Of a stretch of 64,000 nt of DNA, positions 48,365 through 64,000 are shown piece after piece; positions within the stretch are counted from its first letter, which is position 1; the number at the start of each line of letters is the position of its first letter. The stretch is from Agelas oroides (Eukaryota > Porifera > Demospongiae > Agelasida > Agelasidae). Location of the stretch: the NCBI GenBank assembly GCA_949130485.1, contig OX422200.1, forward strand, positions 1,400,274 through 1,464,273. The letters run 5' to 3'. The notes beneath the pieces are model-generated. The model had not been told where the DNA came from, did not search any database, and was given only the letters and a program-made list of their open reading frames with translations. The translations under genes were made by a program, and so were the position numbers.

Positions 48365-49395
48365 ACTGCCCTTGTTAGCTCATCTGTGTCATCATCACCC
48401 ACTTTTGCAACCCATATATCTATATTGTCCTTCAATGCAGTGTCACTAGATGTCTTTCAATTTGTTGTAGAATCACTAGGTGGAGTTTGTAGCAGTTGTA
48501 ACAAATGTAATCATCTGGTTGTATAGTGCACCCAAACCCAGTTGTTTCACGAAGATGTTGGCTTACTGTGTGTGCGTCAGGGCTGTGTCTATTGAGTTGG
48601 AAACTTAGGTTTAGCCCCACAGCATGCACATGGTGTTGGTGCTGTAAATATTTTGTAAATTTGCTGGTAATGTCGTTGACAAACAACAAACGGCTGGTCA
48701 CAAGATGGTTGTATTCTGATTGCTGCCTTGAGTCTGTGTAGGGGTTGAAATGATGGTTTGATCAGTTTCTCCTCAAGAGATGTCACCTCACAGTCAGGGT
48801 GTATACATTGCCTCACTCCTACCATGTCTGTTTGTATCATACTGAGTGGGAAGTTGAAAGAAGCCGCCACGGGGTACAAATCCCATGTACACCGTGGCAG
48901 CACCTGTGATCCTAGTTGTCTCATATGGTACAACTAGGTTGCTAAGCAACAGTCCAGCCCGTTCACATAGCAGAAGCCTCACACCAGACTAATTATGATA
49001 CAAGCCAGCTGTACCATGGCTTCTGGGTATGGGTTGTACCATCCTCGGGTTATTGATGTCCTTCCTCGGGCTTCGCCCTCGGAAGTACATCATCAACCCT
49101 CAGATGGTACAATCCCCATACCCATTAAGAAGCCATGGTACAACTATAACTTGTCTCGCCTTTTTCCACTTTGGAATGTAGTTGTAGTCTGAGAGGTGAC
49201 GCTTGACCTCCAATTGATCAGCCTGCAAATGCAGCTGTCAGGCTGTACCTCCTTCTCATAGTGTCGTGTTAGGAAGGCTTTTTCGCTTGCACTCCATGCT
49301 GCAAAGTGTGTGAAATATGCCTCTGACTTACCACATAGTAGACAGGGCGTACACTCTCGATTTGGGTGGTAACATCTTGGTCTTTGGGTTGACAT
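48365..49395 (-). pseudogene. Decayed transposon-type gene with Cys-rich segments
   Basis: Minus-strand coding traces in order: 49395-49144 (CTPCLLCGKSEAYFTHFAAW, ..DSCICR), 48982-48790 and 48933-48600 (CDQPFVVCQRHYQQIY, CACCGAKPK), then, after a frameshift near 48600, 48590-48435 (CTIQPDDYICYNCYKLHLVI). Paired cysteines suggest zinc-binding modules. The frame is broken by the shift and by a hairpin insertion at about 49000-49145. I do not recognise the family; similar Cys-rich proteins occur in large invertebrate DNA transposons, which fits the neighbourhood. Confidence 0.55.
48985..49150. repeat. Hairpin element interrupting the decayed gene
   Basis: Arms gtaccatggcttctgggtat..gttgtaccatc and inverse at 49098-49142. 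The loop tcctcgggcttcgccctcgg resembles that of 15230-15340. Confidence 0.88.
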
Positions 49396-50027
49396 ATTAT
49401 CCTATTGTATGAGAACAGCTAATATGTTATCATGGTATTGAGCTTTCTAAATTATGCTGATTTCACTTGTTACAAGAACCTATGTGGGGTGACGTCGTAT
49501 TGAACACTGAGTGGGTTGACAGTCCCAGAGCTTCATTCTGCTACACATACTGACTTATATTATTCGACTCCACCCCTTTTGTGTGTTAGGGTGTAGTCTA
49601 AGACTTACTGTAAGAGAAATCAAGAAGCTTTGTATTGAACTTCAATTGTATCAAAACTGTCAGTCAGTGTGTAATGCACTCTTTACAAGTCCATTGTTCT
49701 AGTATGGTATGTGCATTTGCAGGCCCCGTCTAGCTTTCTATTGCTTGCAGTACAGAAAGTAGGGAGAGGCCTGGTATCTTTCCTCGTGTGAGTGATGTCA
49801 GGATAGAAAGGATGGTAGAAAGGGTTGAATTGTGTGTGGGTGCACAGGGCCCAGAAGAGGTATCAGGTAACCTACTACACATATCTACGTAGCGGGGGGA
49901 CAACTGTCGTACACACATGTTTGAGCGTGTAGTCGGTTGAACAGTATGTGAAACACTGCCTGTTTGTTCTGGAATTTTTGTCTGATTATGTCTTGTTCAC
50001 ATGAGGAAAGATATCATACTGCAAGTG

Positions 50028-50190
50028 ACGTAAACTGGGCGGGCCTGGGAACAAGTGATGTAAAGTTGGGCGGGGCCTGGGAACAAGTGATGTAAAGTTG
50101 GGCGGGGCCTGGGAACAAGTGATGTAAAACTGGGCGGGCCTGGGAACAAGTGATGTAAAGTTAGGCGGGGCCTGGGAACAAGACTACTTG
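50028..50190 (+). repeat. Tandem repeat, about 32-bp unit, 5 copies (gggcggggcctgggaacaag)
   Basis: Five copies of a unit ending in tgatgtaaagttg. The unit includes cctgggaacaag, so it was built from the end of a CCTCGTTCCCAGGC-family element. Confidence 0.93.
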
Positions 50191-50428
50191 TATAATTCCA
50201 GCAGCAATAACCACGTAATGCCAACATGCTGTTTCAAAAAACCTTCACAAATATTCTAACAAAAGCGTTGGTTAGTGCTGTTGTAACTCAAAAATGCTGT
50301 TCATTATTTGCGACATTGATGTTTCTTTGCACTTTGATGACATATCTGTTAGACGATTTGCCACAATAACATTATTTGTTGTGTACACGTTTTTATATCA
50401 TTTATCTCCCTGGGCCTTTCCCAATTCA

Positions 50429-50492
50429 CACACACACACACACACACATACACACACACACACACACACATACACACACACACACACACACG
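50429..50492 (+). repeat. (CA)n microsatellite with TA interruptions
   Basis: CACA runs interrupted twice by ta. Confidence 0.95.
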
Positions 50493-52200
50493 CTTGTAGA
50501 GAGATTACGTTCAGTGTCTGTGCTTCCAGGATTCAAGACTTTGTTGTACTGACCCGTGTCTGCATAAATCAGTGCATTTTTGCATCCATGTTGTGTCATT
50601 TATTCAATAATTCATGCCTACAAGCAATAATATTGCTACTTACTGTTGTGCTGTATTTCTTGGTGGAAGTTTGCGGAACAAAATCATTCATGGTACGTAC
50701 GGACATACCCACCTTTGCAGCTGTCGGCTGTGGGTAGCATGACCGCCAAAATGTACAGAATTAAACGGAAGTGTGCAGACAGTTCGCGAAGGCTGTCATT
50801 TTGGTACCTGTTGGCTTCGGCTATAATTTGCTACTACATTTTACAGATTTTTATTATTTTTTTTTCATAGTACTACTCTTGTAAATCTCTTAAAAAGTAT
50901 ATTCTTTTTTCATTACCAGCTGTGAGTTTCCAGGACATATAATGAAGGGGTAACTTGCTGGCTACAGTCAATCTTACAATCCTCCAAAAACATTAATTAC
51001 TGAATAAGTGTACGAGAAACCGTGGTACAATGTCTGCTCCAATAATGTCTTGTGAAACCAGGAGAATGCATTATCATGCAGAAGGAATGGACCCTAGTAG
51101 CTATTGGCTACAAGGCTTTGAGATGGGCTCCTGTGGAACTCTAGGTTTTCATCAAGGTCTTTGCATGCACTGTACCTTCTCTTCTGCTGTTGCTTTATTT
51201 CTGTACATATGGCTTTTGTATCTAGATCTAGAATACATACAGAAATAAAGCATAGTTTGCAATGTGCACATGCTCCTGGAGGAGTATAGCTGAAGTGCTT
51301 TTACAGCTCCTACAGTAATCAAAAGGTATCTAGGCTCTCTGTCACTGCTTTCAAGAGTGTTATTGCTACCAAGAGTTTGTTGCTACTTAATCAGTGCTGT
51401 AATGTTACAAATTTGCACTACTACAGTATGGCAAAACATGCACAGATTGCATTATGCACTTCACCAGTTGTCCTTTCCATTTCTTTGAGGCCTGGTATTT
51501 CTTTTCACTAAGTTAATACAAACTATTTAGCTTGCAAACTAGCTACCTACTGACATTATTGTACAGCACAGTCCCTGTGTACCAGTTTAAAGGTCAATGT
51601 TTATTACCACGTGTGCGCAATTTCTCATGGCTATGCTATTGCTCCCTTCTCTCTTTTGAACAATCTTGCTAGGTTACACCGGTTGCAAAAGTGCTAGCCC
51701 AAGAAATTGGACTTGGTTCGCCACACCATTTTTCCTCATGAGAGGGTCTGGGCATCTTGTGCCAAGTCATGCATCCTCTGACGAGCCTTATGAGCAACTG
51801 TAGTGAGGGAACTGCACCTGGCAACAAACACAGCTGCTCTCCCTGTACTCGGACTTCTGTCACAATTTCCTTGCAACAAGTGTAATGTTTATCCTAGAAC
51901 AATGGACAATCAGTGCTATATTGTGAAGAAATCAGCCATTGTACATGACATACCTATGGCTCCGAAAAGTGTCTACTACGTAAACAAAAACAAGAAGTCT
52001 GTCCAGATTAGCCCTCAGGTTTACTGTAAGCACTGTTGCTTGAATATTTGGATGGTAAAATGATGCTCTTTTTCTATTTTATAAAAGTTCTTGCATATAT
52101 GCAAAGTACACAAAATAGCAAAAGCTAATATATATGTGCCGGGAGATTTAACTTTAAAGGTGCAATACTATTAATACTAGTTACAGAGGTAGGCAAGAAA
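50493..52200. other. No supported gene
   Basis: Several short ORFs exist; one (51803-52063, +) has a Cys pattern CNKC..CKHC but no recognised family. I looked here on the minus strand for the missing 3' exons of Piwi and saw none. Confidence 0.4.
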
Positions 52201-54470
52201 TTCCATGAGCGGATGGTGTGTGGCACAAATGAGTTAAAATAACTACATGTACATGCAAAAGGACAGATAAAGAGTTTGAGAGGTTGACGAGCGGGTGATT
52301 ATGCTAGAGGTTTGGTGTACAAACACATTGTTAGGAAAATAAAATAATCCATTTATTATTGTAAAACATTGTGCACAGATCCAGGTAAAACCTGCGTTGC
52401 TGGAGATCTGGTAGGGAGAACAACTGAATAAGCCTACTAACCAAGATTTCACCTATGTACAGCACTGAACTCTCAAGTGTTCGAGCCAAGATAAACCTGC
52501 AGCACTAACCTCCTATGAGCATCTTGGGGTGTGGGTACTTTGCTTGTTAGGAAAATAAAATAATCCATTTATTATTCTAAACGTGTACAGATCCAGGTAA
52601 AGCCTACGTTGCTGAAGATCTGGTAGGGAGAACAACTGAAGTAATTCTTGGTAGCTAGTGTCCCAAGATTTAGCACACATACGTAGTTCAAATTTTTGAA
52701 CATGTTCTAAAGAATTAACTTCTCGGATTTTGTATGGGCTCCATACTTGACTGGCATATTCCAGATTGGGACAGACTAATGAGATGTACATCTGAAAAAG
52801 ACTCACAGGAGTAGAGAATTGATAAAAACGACGGTAGATTAGGCCAAGGAGCTTCTTAGCTTTAGTACATATGTTATTAATGTGCTGGGTCCAGGATAAG
52901 TCACTTGATAGCAACAGACCAAGATATTTGTATGTGTTGACTCTCTCTAGAGACTGGCCATAAAGGGTTAGGTGTGAAGCAGGTTGACTTTCTTGTTATT
53001 TGCATGCATTTGCATTTCTGAACATTAAATTGCAGATAGTTTTTTTCAACCCAGTCGGAGATGTTATCAATGTCTTGTTGCAACAATGCATAATCAGCTA
53101 TGCTTGTAATTGGTCTATAGAGCAGCATGTCGTCAGCATATAATGTTAGATGGCTTTCACCAGATAGGGGAGTTGTTTTGATGCCATCAATATATATCAG
53201 GAACAAAAGAGGACCGATGATAGATCCCTGGGGGACACCTGACAATACAGGTAGTGGGTCCGATTTCTCCCCATTCACTAGGACTTGTTGACTCCTTCCA
53301 GAGAGGTAACTCTGAATCCAGTGCAGAAGTAGAGGATACCCTTAAGCTTGTCCATCAATGCACGATGGGGCACAGAATCGAAGGCCTTTTTGAAATTGAA
53401 AAAGATGGCTCCGACGTCCCTCCCACTCTCCAGCAGTTGCAACCAGTTATGAGTAGTTTCCAATAGAGCAGTAGAAGTTGATTTTCCTCGTTGGTTGGAA
53501 ACCAAACTATAAATTGGTTCAGAAAGTTGTAGATGTTTTGACAGTAGACCATAAACATGTTTCTCCAGAAGTTTGCTTAGTATGGGCAGCAGTGATATTG
53601 GGCGATAGTTTTTAGGACTGCCCTTGTCTGAAGATTTGGGGATGGGTACAACTGAGTCCATTTGGTAGGAAATGTTCCCAAAGATAAATAGTTTAGCAAC
53701 TGGTGCAGCAATACTAACTGCTGTTGCTTTCAACATCCTGCCGGAGATCCTGTCTGGACCACTTGATTTAGAGATGTCGATTGTTTGTAACAGTTGCAGG
53801 ACCTCTTCTTCAGTACACAGTAATTCCTCAATAGTGTTAGGATTTACTTCAGACAGCATAGTTTCTGATGGCACATCTAGAGGTGGTAATGACTTATTAA
53901 AGCAGTCAGAGAAGTACGAGTTCAACATGGTTGATTTATCTTTGTCTGTGATCGCTTCATTGTCGTCCAGTGAAAGAGTCGACCGGTATTGTAGACTTAT
54001 CTAATCTCATGTACTTCATTGTTTTCCAGAACTGCTTTTTATTGGTTGTGTTCACATTTCTATTAAAAAACGCCTGTTTAGAATTCCGCAACATAGTTGT
54101 GACCTTGTTTCTCATTGTTCTGAACTTGTTCCAAAGCTGTGAACACCCAGACAACTTGGCCCTTTTGTATACGTTGTTCCTCTTCTGCATTGCCTGTCGT
54201 ATGTTCTTTGAAAGCCAGGGAAGATTTTTCCTCTTGGGAAGGACACCCTTGGGTATACAGGATTCCATAAAATAATTCTCCCAGGTTAACAGGGATTGAT
54301 TAACGTTGGTAGGGTCTATCAGTTGTTCCCAGTCCACACTAGACAAGCATATCTTTTGCTCTTTCAAAATCTCCCTGTGCATACCTCCATATTTGTCTTG
54401 GCTTTTGTCTGGACTAAGCCAGGTTTCCACAACACAAACAATACCTGGATTATGTAACGTACACAAAGCA
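52200..54470 (-). mobile_element. Decayed non-LTR retrotransposon (jockey/CR1-like), internally deleted
   Basis: Minus-strand pieces in order: an endonuclease scrap (VCVVETWLSPD) near 54420, directly followed by the linker and pre-RT region (54380-53960), RT part 1 (53928-53290: KSSGPDRISGRML, PVPIPKSSDKGSPKNYRPIS, FNFKKAFDSVPH), RT part 2 (53278-52910: SGVPQGSIIGPLLFLIYI, YADDMLL), and the C-terminal part (52914-52520). Most of the endonuclease is missing, and the RT is split by frameshifts near 53,950, 53,290 and 52,920. A second 3' fragment repeats at 52240-52430. Not functional. It is unrelated in sequence to the 24-28 kb LINE. Confidence 0.88.
52440..52545 (-). repeat. Short dispersed repeat, inverted copy at 59478-59590
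   Basis: Shares caagatttcacctatgta, cagcactgaactct and acctcctatgagcatcttgg in inverted orientation with 59478-59590. Here it sits between two copies of the LINE 3' end. Confidence 0.8.
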
Positions 54471-54789
54471 GTTAGCCCGTCAATCTTTGGGAATAAGCTT
54501 CTAGCATTGTAATATAGGATTAGAAAACAACTGTGGATTCATAGTTTGAGAGCTTTCACCCTCCAAAGTATCTCAAATAATTATCTCAACTGCACTCAAC
54601 TGCTCTTCCCAGTTATACTAGCACATGCTCCTGACCTTCGACCATACTATTATACTCATTAGGCACACATCTGATACCACCCAGTACACTCCCACAACAC
54701 GCCGCAAAATATGGAGATACAAGTATGCGGACTTTAACAGAGCTAATGACCTCCTAATGGATGGAGACTATTATTGATCCTAATGACAC

Positions 54790-55590
54790 CCAATCAACTT
54801 GGTCAAATTGGATGACCCAAGCCTTAGAGGATATTTGAAATACCTACAAGGCATTGATGGAGGTCAAAAATCATTGAAAAGTGCCCAGGAAGCATCTGTT
54901 GACGTCAGCAAATACCTGCGGTTGGTTTTGGTGCTTTTTTTTAGCAATAATGCTGGACTAATTCTGTTGAAGTTGGAGTTACAATAGTAAATTGACTTAT
55001 TTTTAAACACTGGTTAGATTTTTACTTGAATACCACACAGGTATGCGTGTGGAGCAGCTGCCCTTGCCCTATCTTGGGACAGACTCACTGACAGAGACCA
55101 ATTGTTTATGGAGAAGCTGAAGAGAGCAGGAGTGGGCCCAGAAGGGCAGCTGGGCAAGCTAGATGCTGTAACCAATTAATGCTCTGAAGTATTACAAGAC
55201 ATAGCTGCTCAAGGATGCAACCTCCCCTGAACAAGCCAAGGCTGATCATGTTATAACAGCCGTTCAGGGCTGGAAATCCACTTTAAGAAAGGAAAAGCGC
55301 AAGGTACGTACACACTAAGTGTATTGAGGAGCTATCAAATGAGGGTTTATCCCTCAACGAGATCAACCAATTGGTAGAATGTAGCCAAATGTGGGCGGAG
55401 TTTGACAACATTTGTCACGAATGTCGAAGGGCGGGTGCGAATGTAAGCGACAATGAGTTGGACTTATGCAGTGTTATTTTAGCAACTAATGTGCTGTACA
55501 AAAGCTGGCAGCGGCCAGGTACAGTGTGCAACGCTACTCTTGAAGAGCTACAAAGTTGGTCACTCAAGAAGGCAAGACTGTGGTGATCAC
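54790..55590 (+). pseudogene. Broken gene fragments, possible recombinase-type N-terminal domain
   Basis: Plus-strand traces: 54799-54925 (DDPSLRGYLKYLQGIDGGQK, ..DVSKYLR), 55042-55180 (YACGAAALALSWDRLTDRDQ) and 55371-55586 (QLVECSQMWAEFDNICHECR). The first two fit together around an intron (acceptor cacacag near 55042). The pattern of a helical bundle with GG-x-KS and DVSKYLRYA recalls the core-binding domain that precedes tyrosine recombinases of Crypton-like elements; I cannot confirm it. Stops and frame breaks separate the parts, and no catalytic domain is present. The 3' end overlaps the antisense Piwi exon at 55591-55630 closely. Confidence 0.35.
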
Positions 55591-62143
<6,553 letters not shown>

Positions 62144-62149
62144 CTTACA

Positions 62150-62345
62150 GAGGTAAGAGGGGTGGAGGGTAAAGAGGGTGGGTGGGTCAGGAGGGGGGTG
62201 GAGGGGGGTGAGGAGGGTGGAGGGAGGGGGTGGAGGGTGAGGAGGGTAGAGGGAGGGGGTGGAGGATGAGGAGTTGGGGTGTCAGCCCCATAAGTAGCAC
62301 AATCCAAAACAAGTGGCCATCACCCCCCCCCCCCCCCCCCCTCCC
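62150..62345 (-). repeat. Purine-rich array on + and poly(C) run
   Basis: GGAGGGTGGAGG-type repeats (62150-62275) upstream of the first visible Piwi exon, pyrimidine-rich on the Piwi sense strand, then about 20 C at 62323-62342. Confidence 0.85.
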
Positions 62346-62362
62346 TTAACGATCCCCACGCA

Positions 62363-63060
62363 TTAGGAAAAGACACAAGCTACATAATTATGAAAGTCTT
62401 GCCTCAACAAATGGGAGCTACGATGTGTGTAGCAGTGTTGGCGCTCTCCCACCCTGAATAGTTCAGGGGATCCCGGTAGGGGTTCTTCGTGCTGGGGACT
62501 AGTGTTATTGAAAGAGGTTGGACTGTTAGTGGGGCTAAGTGGAGGGGGAGGTGGCTGGTTCTGGGGGGAGTCAGGGGTAGGGGCATGGACTGGGCTTGAG
62601 GTGGGTGTGGGGCTAAACAGTAAGGGGGAGGAGCTATGGTTAACAGATTCTATACTACTTATACTACTTATACGAGCCATGCACGGGGTTACCGAGAGTA
62701 CCTGGCTGTTCGGTGTCTCTTGTATGCTGTTGATGCTGTCATCCTGCGTCTGGGGGGGGCTCTGACAGTATCTCCGGGGATGTAATCGGTTCCTCGGTAA
62801 GTCTTATAGATGTCCCTGGATCGGAGTCCGTATGCCGACGGACGACGGGGAGGACAGCGCGACTGGCCCTTCGCAACGTACGTATTTGCGGAGCGAAGTG
62901 CACAAACGAGTGCTGAACGCAGCCCACGGCTGCCGACTCTGAGAAAAAAAAAAGCAAAGAAGTCAGCCCACCGTAGAAAGCCAAGAGAGCGACAGAAGAA
63001 CAAGAAAGAGTTCAAAAGTAGAAAGCACGTATTGGAGATTGTTCACAAGCCAGGTATTTA
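62363..63060. other. Unassigned ORFs between Piwi and RAB28
   Basis: Minus strand: 62680-62363 (SSPLLFSPTPTSSPVHAPTP, proline/serine-rich) and 63015-62689 (Arg-rich, CPPRRPSAYGLRSRD). Plus strand: 62810-63061, ending in a Lys/Arg-rich tail (LRKKKAKKSAHRRKPRERQK). None shows a PAZ domain or a known family. The Arg-rich minus ORF follows a good acceptor-like tract (ttttttttttctcag) and could be an N-terminal Piwi exon, but this is speculative. Confidence 0.3.
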
Positions 63061-63144
63061 GGCTCACTCATCACGTTACCGTTGTTTTGTACTGTTCTTT
63101 GGACTCCCCTACTAGACGAGCAACGCCTGACACCTGCGCCGCGC

Positions 63145-63180
63145 GCAATGCATAGATAATAGAGTCTATTATCTATGATT
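63145..63180 (+). promoter_or_regulatory. Palindrome upstream of RAB28
   Basis: catagataatagagtctattatctatg at 63150-63176 is a near-perfect palindrome ending about 73 bp before the RAB28 ATG, just outside the block that is duplicated at 19032. Confidence 0.5.
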
Positions 63181-63248
63181 AATGGGACATCCTTTAATTA
63201 ACTAGACTGCATGCCGAGGGAGGCGTGCCACTTTTTACCAACACAATC

Positions 63249-63790
63249 ATGTCTGATTCGGAAGAGGAAGGCGGGAAAAAGAAGGATCGTCAGCTGAAGA
63301 TCGTCCTCCTGGGAGACGGCACGACGGGGAAGACGTCCATCGCCACAAGGTTTGCGCAGAACCACTTTGGCAAGACGTACCAGCAGACAATAGGGCTGGA
63401 TTTTTTCATGAAGCGGATTGTGCTCCGGGGTGAGCCAAAACACGTTATTTACAAGATGTAGACGTTCTAGATGTTCTCAGCTGATTGTTATCCAACTGGG
63501 GACAGCTTTACACAAAGGTTGTAGGGTTATAGTGGGCCAGTATGGCACAGATTTCATCATTTGGGCATCTGTATATCGGATCCAAAATTGAAATTATCAC
63601 AGGCCTCCTAGCCTTGTTCTCAGGCCTGGGAATGAGGCTGGAGGTCTCCCTAAGGTGATGCTCACATGACTGTCATGTGATACACACTGTGTGTACCGCA
63701 GGTGATGTCCATGTGGCCCTACAAGTGTGGGATATCGGGGGACAAGCCATTGGTGGCCGGATGCTGGATAACTACATATACGGAGCACAG
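63249..63790 (+). CDS. RAB28: RAB28 small GTPase, first two exons (gene continues past the window)
   Basis: RAB28 is a divergent Rab-like GTPase linked in animals to ciliary vesicle traffic. Exon 1 is 63249-63429: start MSDSEEE, beta-1 LKIVLLG, P-loop GDGTTGKT at residues 22-29, switch [12 protein letters not shown] phase-1 intron (gtgagc..ccgcag) leads to exon 2, 63702-63790: [11 protein letters not shown] (switch II with WDIGGQ, where ordinary Rabs have WDTAGQ), then [15 protein letters not shown]. These are diagnostic for RAB28. A donor gtacac follows at 63791. The ATG is the first in frame, and its 70-bp upstream flank is duplicated at 19032-19125. A CCTTGTTCTCAGGC hairpin lies in the intron (63610-63642). 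Confidence 0.95.
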
Positions 63791-64000
63791 GTACACTGAA
63801 TGAGATATATATTGCAGATGTTGTTGCTAGGCAACCAAACTGACAGATGAGAAATCACAGTGTTTACACTGAACTATTTTCATATACATGTGGTAATTGA
63901 GCTTTTCAAAACTTTGCTAGGTTGAGACCAACCATGAACTGTACTAGTCTCGCAAGCCAGACCCTTTCCGCGCAGCGCCGATTGCTTTCAGTATGTGCTC

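Noticed and set aside
51803-52063. 86-codon ORF with a CNKC..CKHC pattern
   Set aside because: Too few features to call a zinc finger; no splice context or neighbour supports it.

Overview
The window is eukaryotic and almost certainly from an animal. It holds intron-rich genes with GT/AG splice sites and metazoan-type families: a CCCH zinc-finger protein, NDUFA5, the mitotic kinase TTK/Mps1, a Piwi Argonaute and the small GTPase RAB28. Introns are short to moderate, and roughly half the sequence is transposons, foldback elements and satellites. A marine invertebrate such as a demosponge is my best guess. That is inference; no marker gene here proves it. No rRNA, tRNA, operon or CRISPR array was found.

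Layout. 1-1.0 kb: no gene supported. 1.0-1.7 kb: minisatellite. 1.78-18.57 kb (+): one very large gene whose frame I could follow through 20 exons (about 3,000 codons). It carries AT-hooks, a coding VNTR, a CCCH finger, a long helical-repeat region and a C-terminal SRI-like domain. 18.6-23 kb: a copy of the RAB28 start region, a 1.75-kb satellite of a 20-bp unit, a foldback element and an orphan tectonin-type propeller exon (-). 24.0-28.8 kb: an apparently intact non-LTR retrotransposon followed by a truncated relative. 29.2-30.6 kb (+): NDUFA5 with several lesions. 32.2-38.2 kb (-): TTK kinase, whose subdomain XI exon lies on the opposite strand inside an intron. 38.3-49.4 kb: a transposon cluster with three interleaved sets of inverted repeats, integrase-type remnants, a Ulp1-PHD ORF, a two-gene Tc1/IS630-type element with TA target duplications, a small spliced gene between GATC-rich minisatellites, and a decayed gene. 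52.2-54.5 kb (-): a decayed LINE. 55.6-62.1 kb (-): a Piwi fragment covering MID and most of the PIWI domain, with a palindromic element in one intron. 60.06-60.72 kb: a TTAA-flanked MITE. 63.25 kb to the end (+): RAB28, cut by the window edge.

The host genes are unrelated single-copy eukaryotic functions (RNA/chromatin, respiration, mitosis, piRNA pathway, vesicle or ciliary GTPase); nothing suggests they form one pathway. The recurring theme is damage and rearrangement by repeats: NDUFA5, TTK and Piwi all carry structural anomalies, while the large 5' gene and the first LINE are clean. Because the large gene keeps its frame over 9 kb of exons, general sequencing error is an unlikely explanation, although local assembly faults remain possible.

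Most unusual items: (1) the AT-hook/CCCH/helical-repeat/SRI-like protein; (2) a Tc1/IS630-type transposon carrying a convergent accessory gene with a SHOCT-like tail; (3) a near-identical 740-bp inverted repeat enclosing a spliced mini-gene flanked by two GATC-rich arrays; (4) the inverted TTK exon; (5) a Piwi gene without N/PAZ or the last catalytic part.
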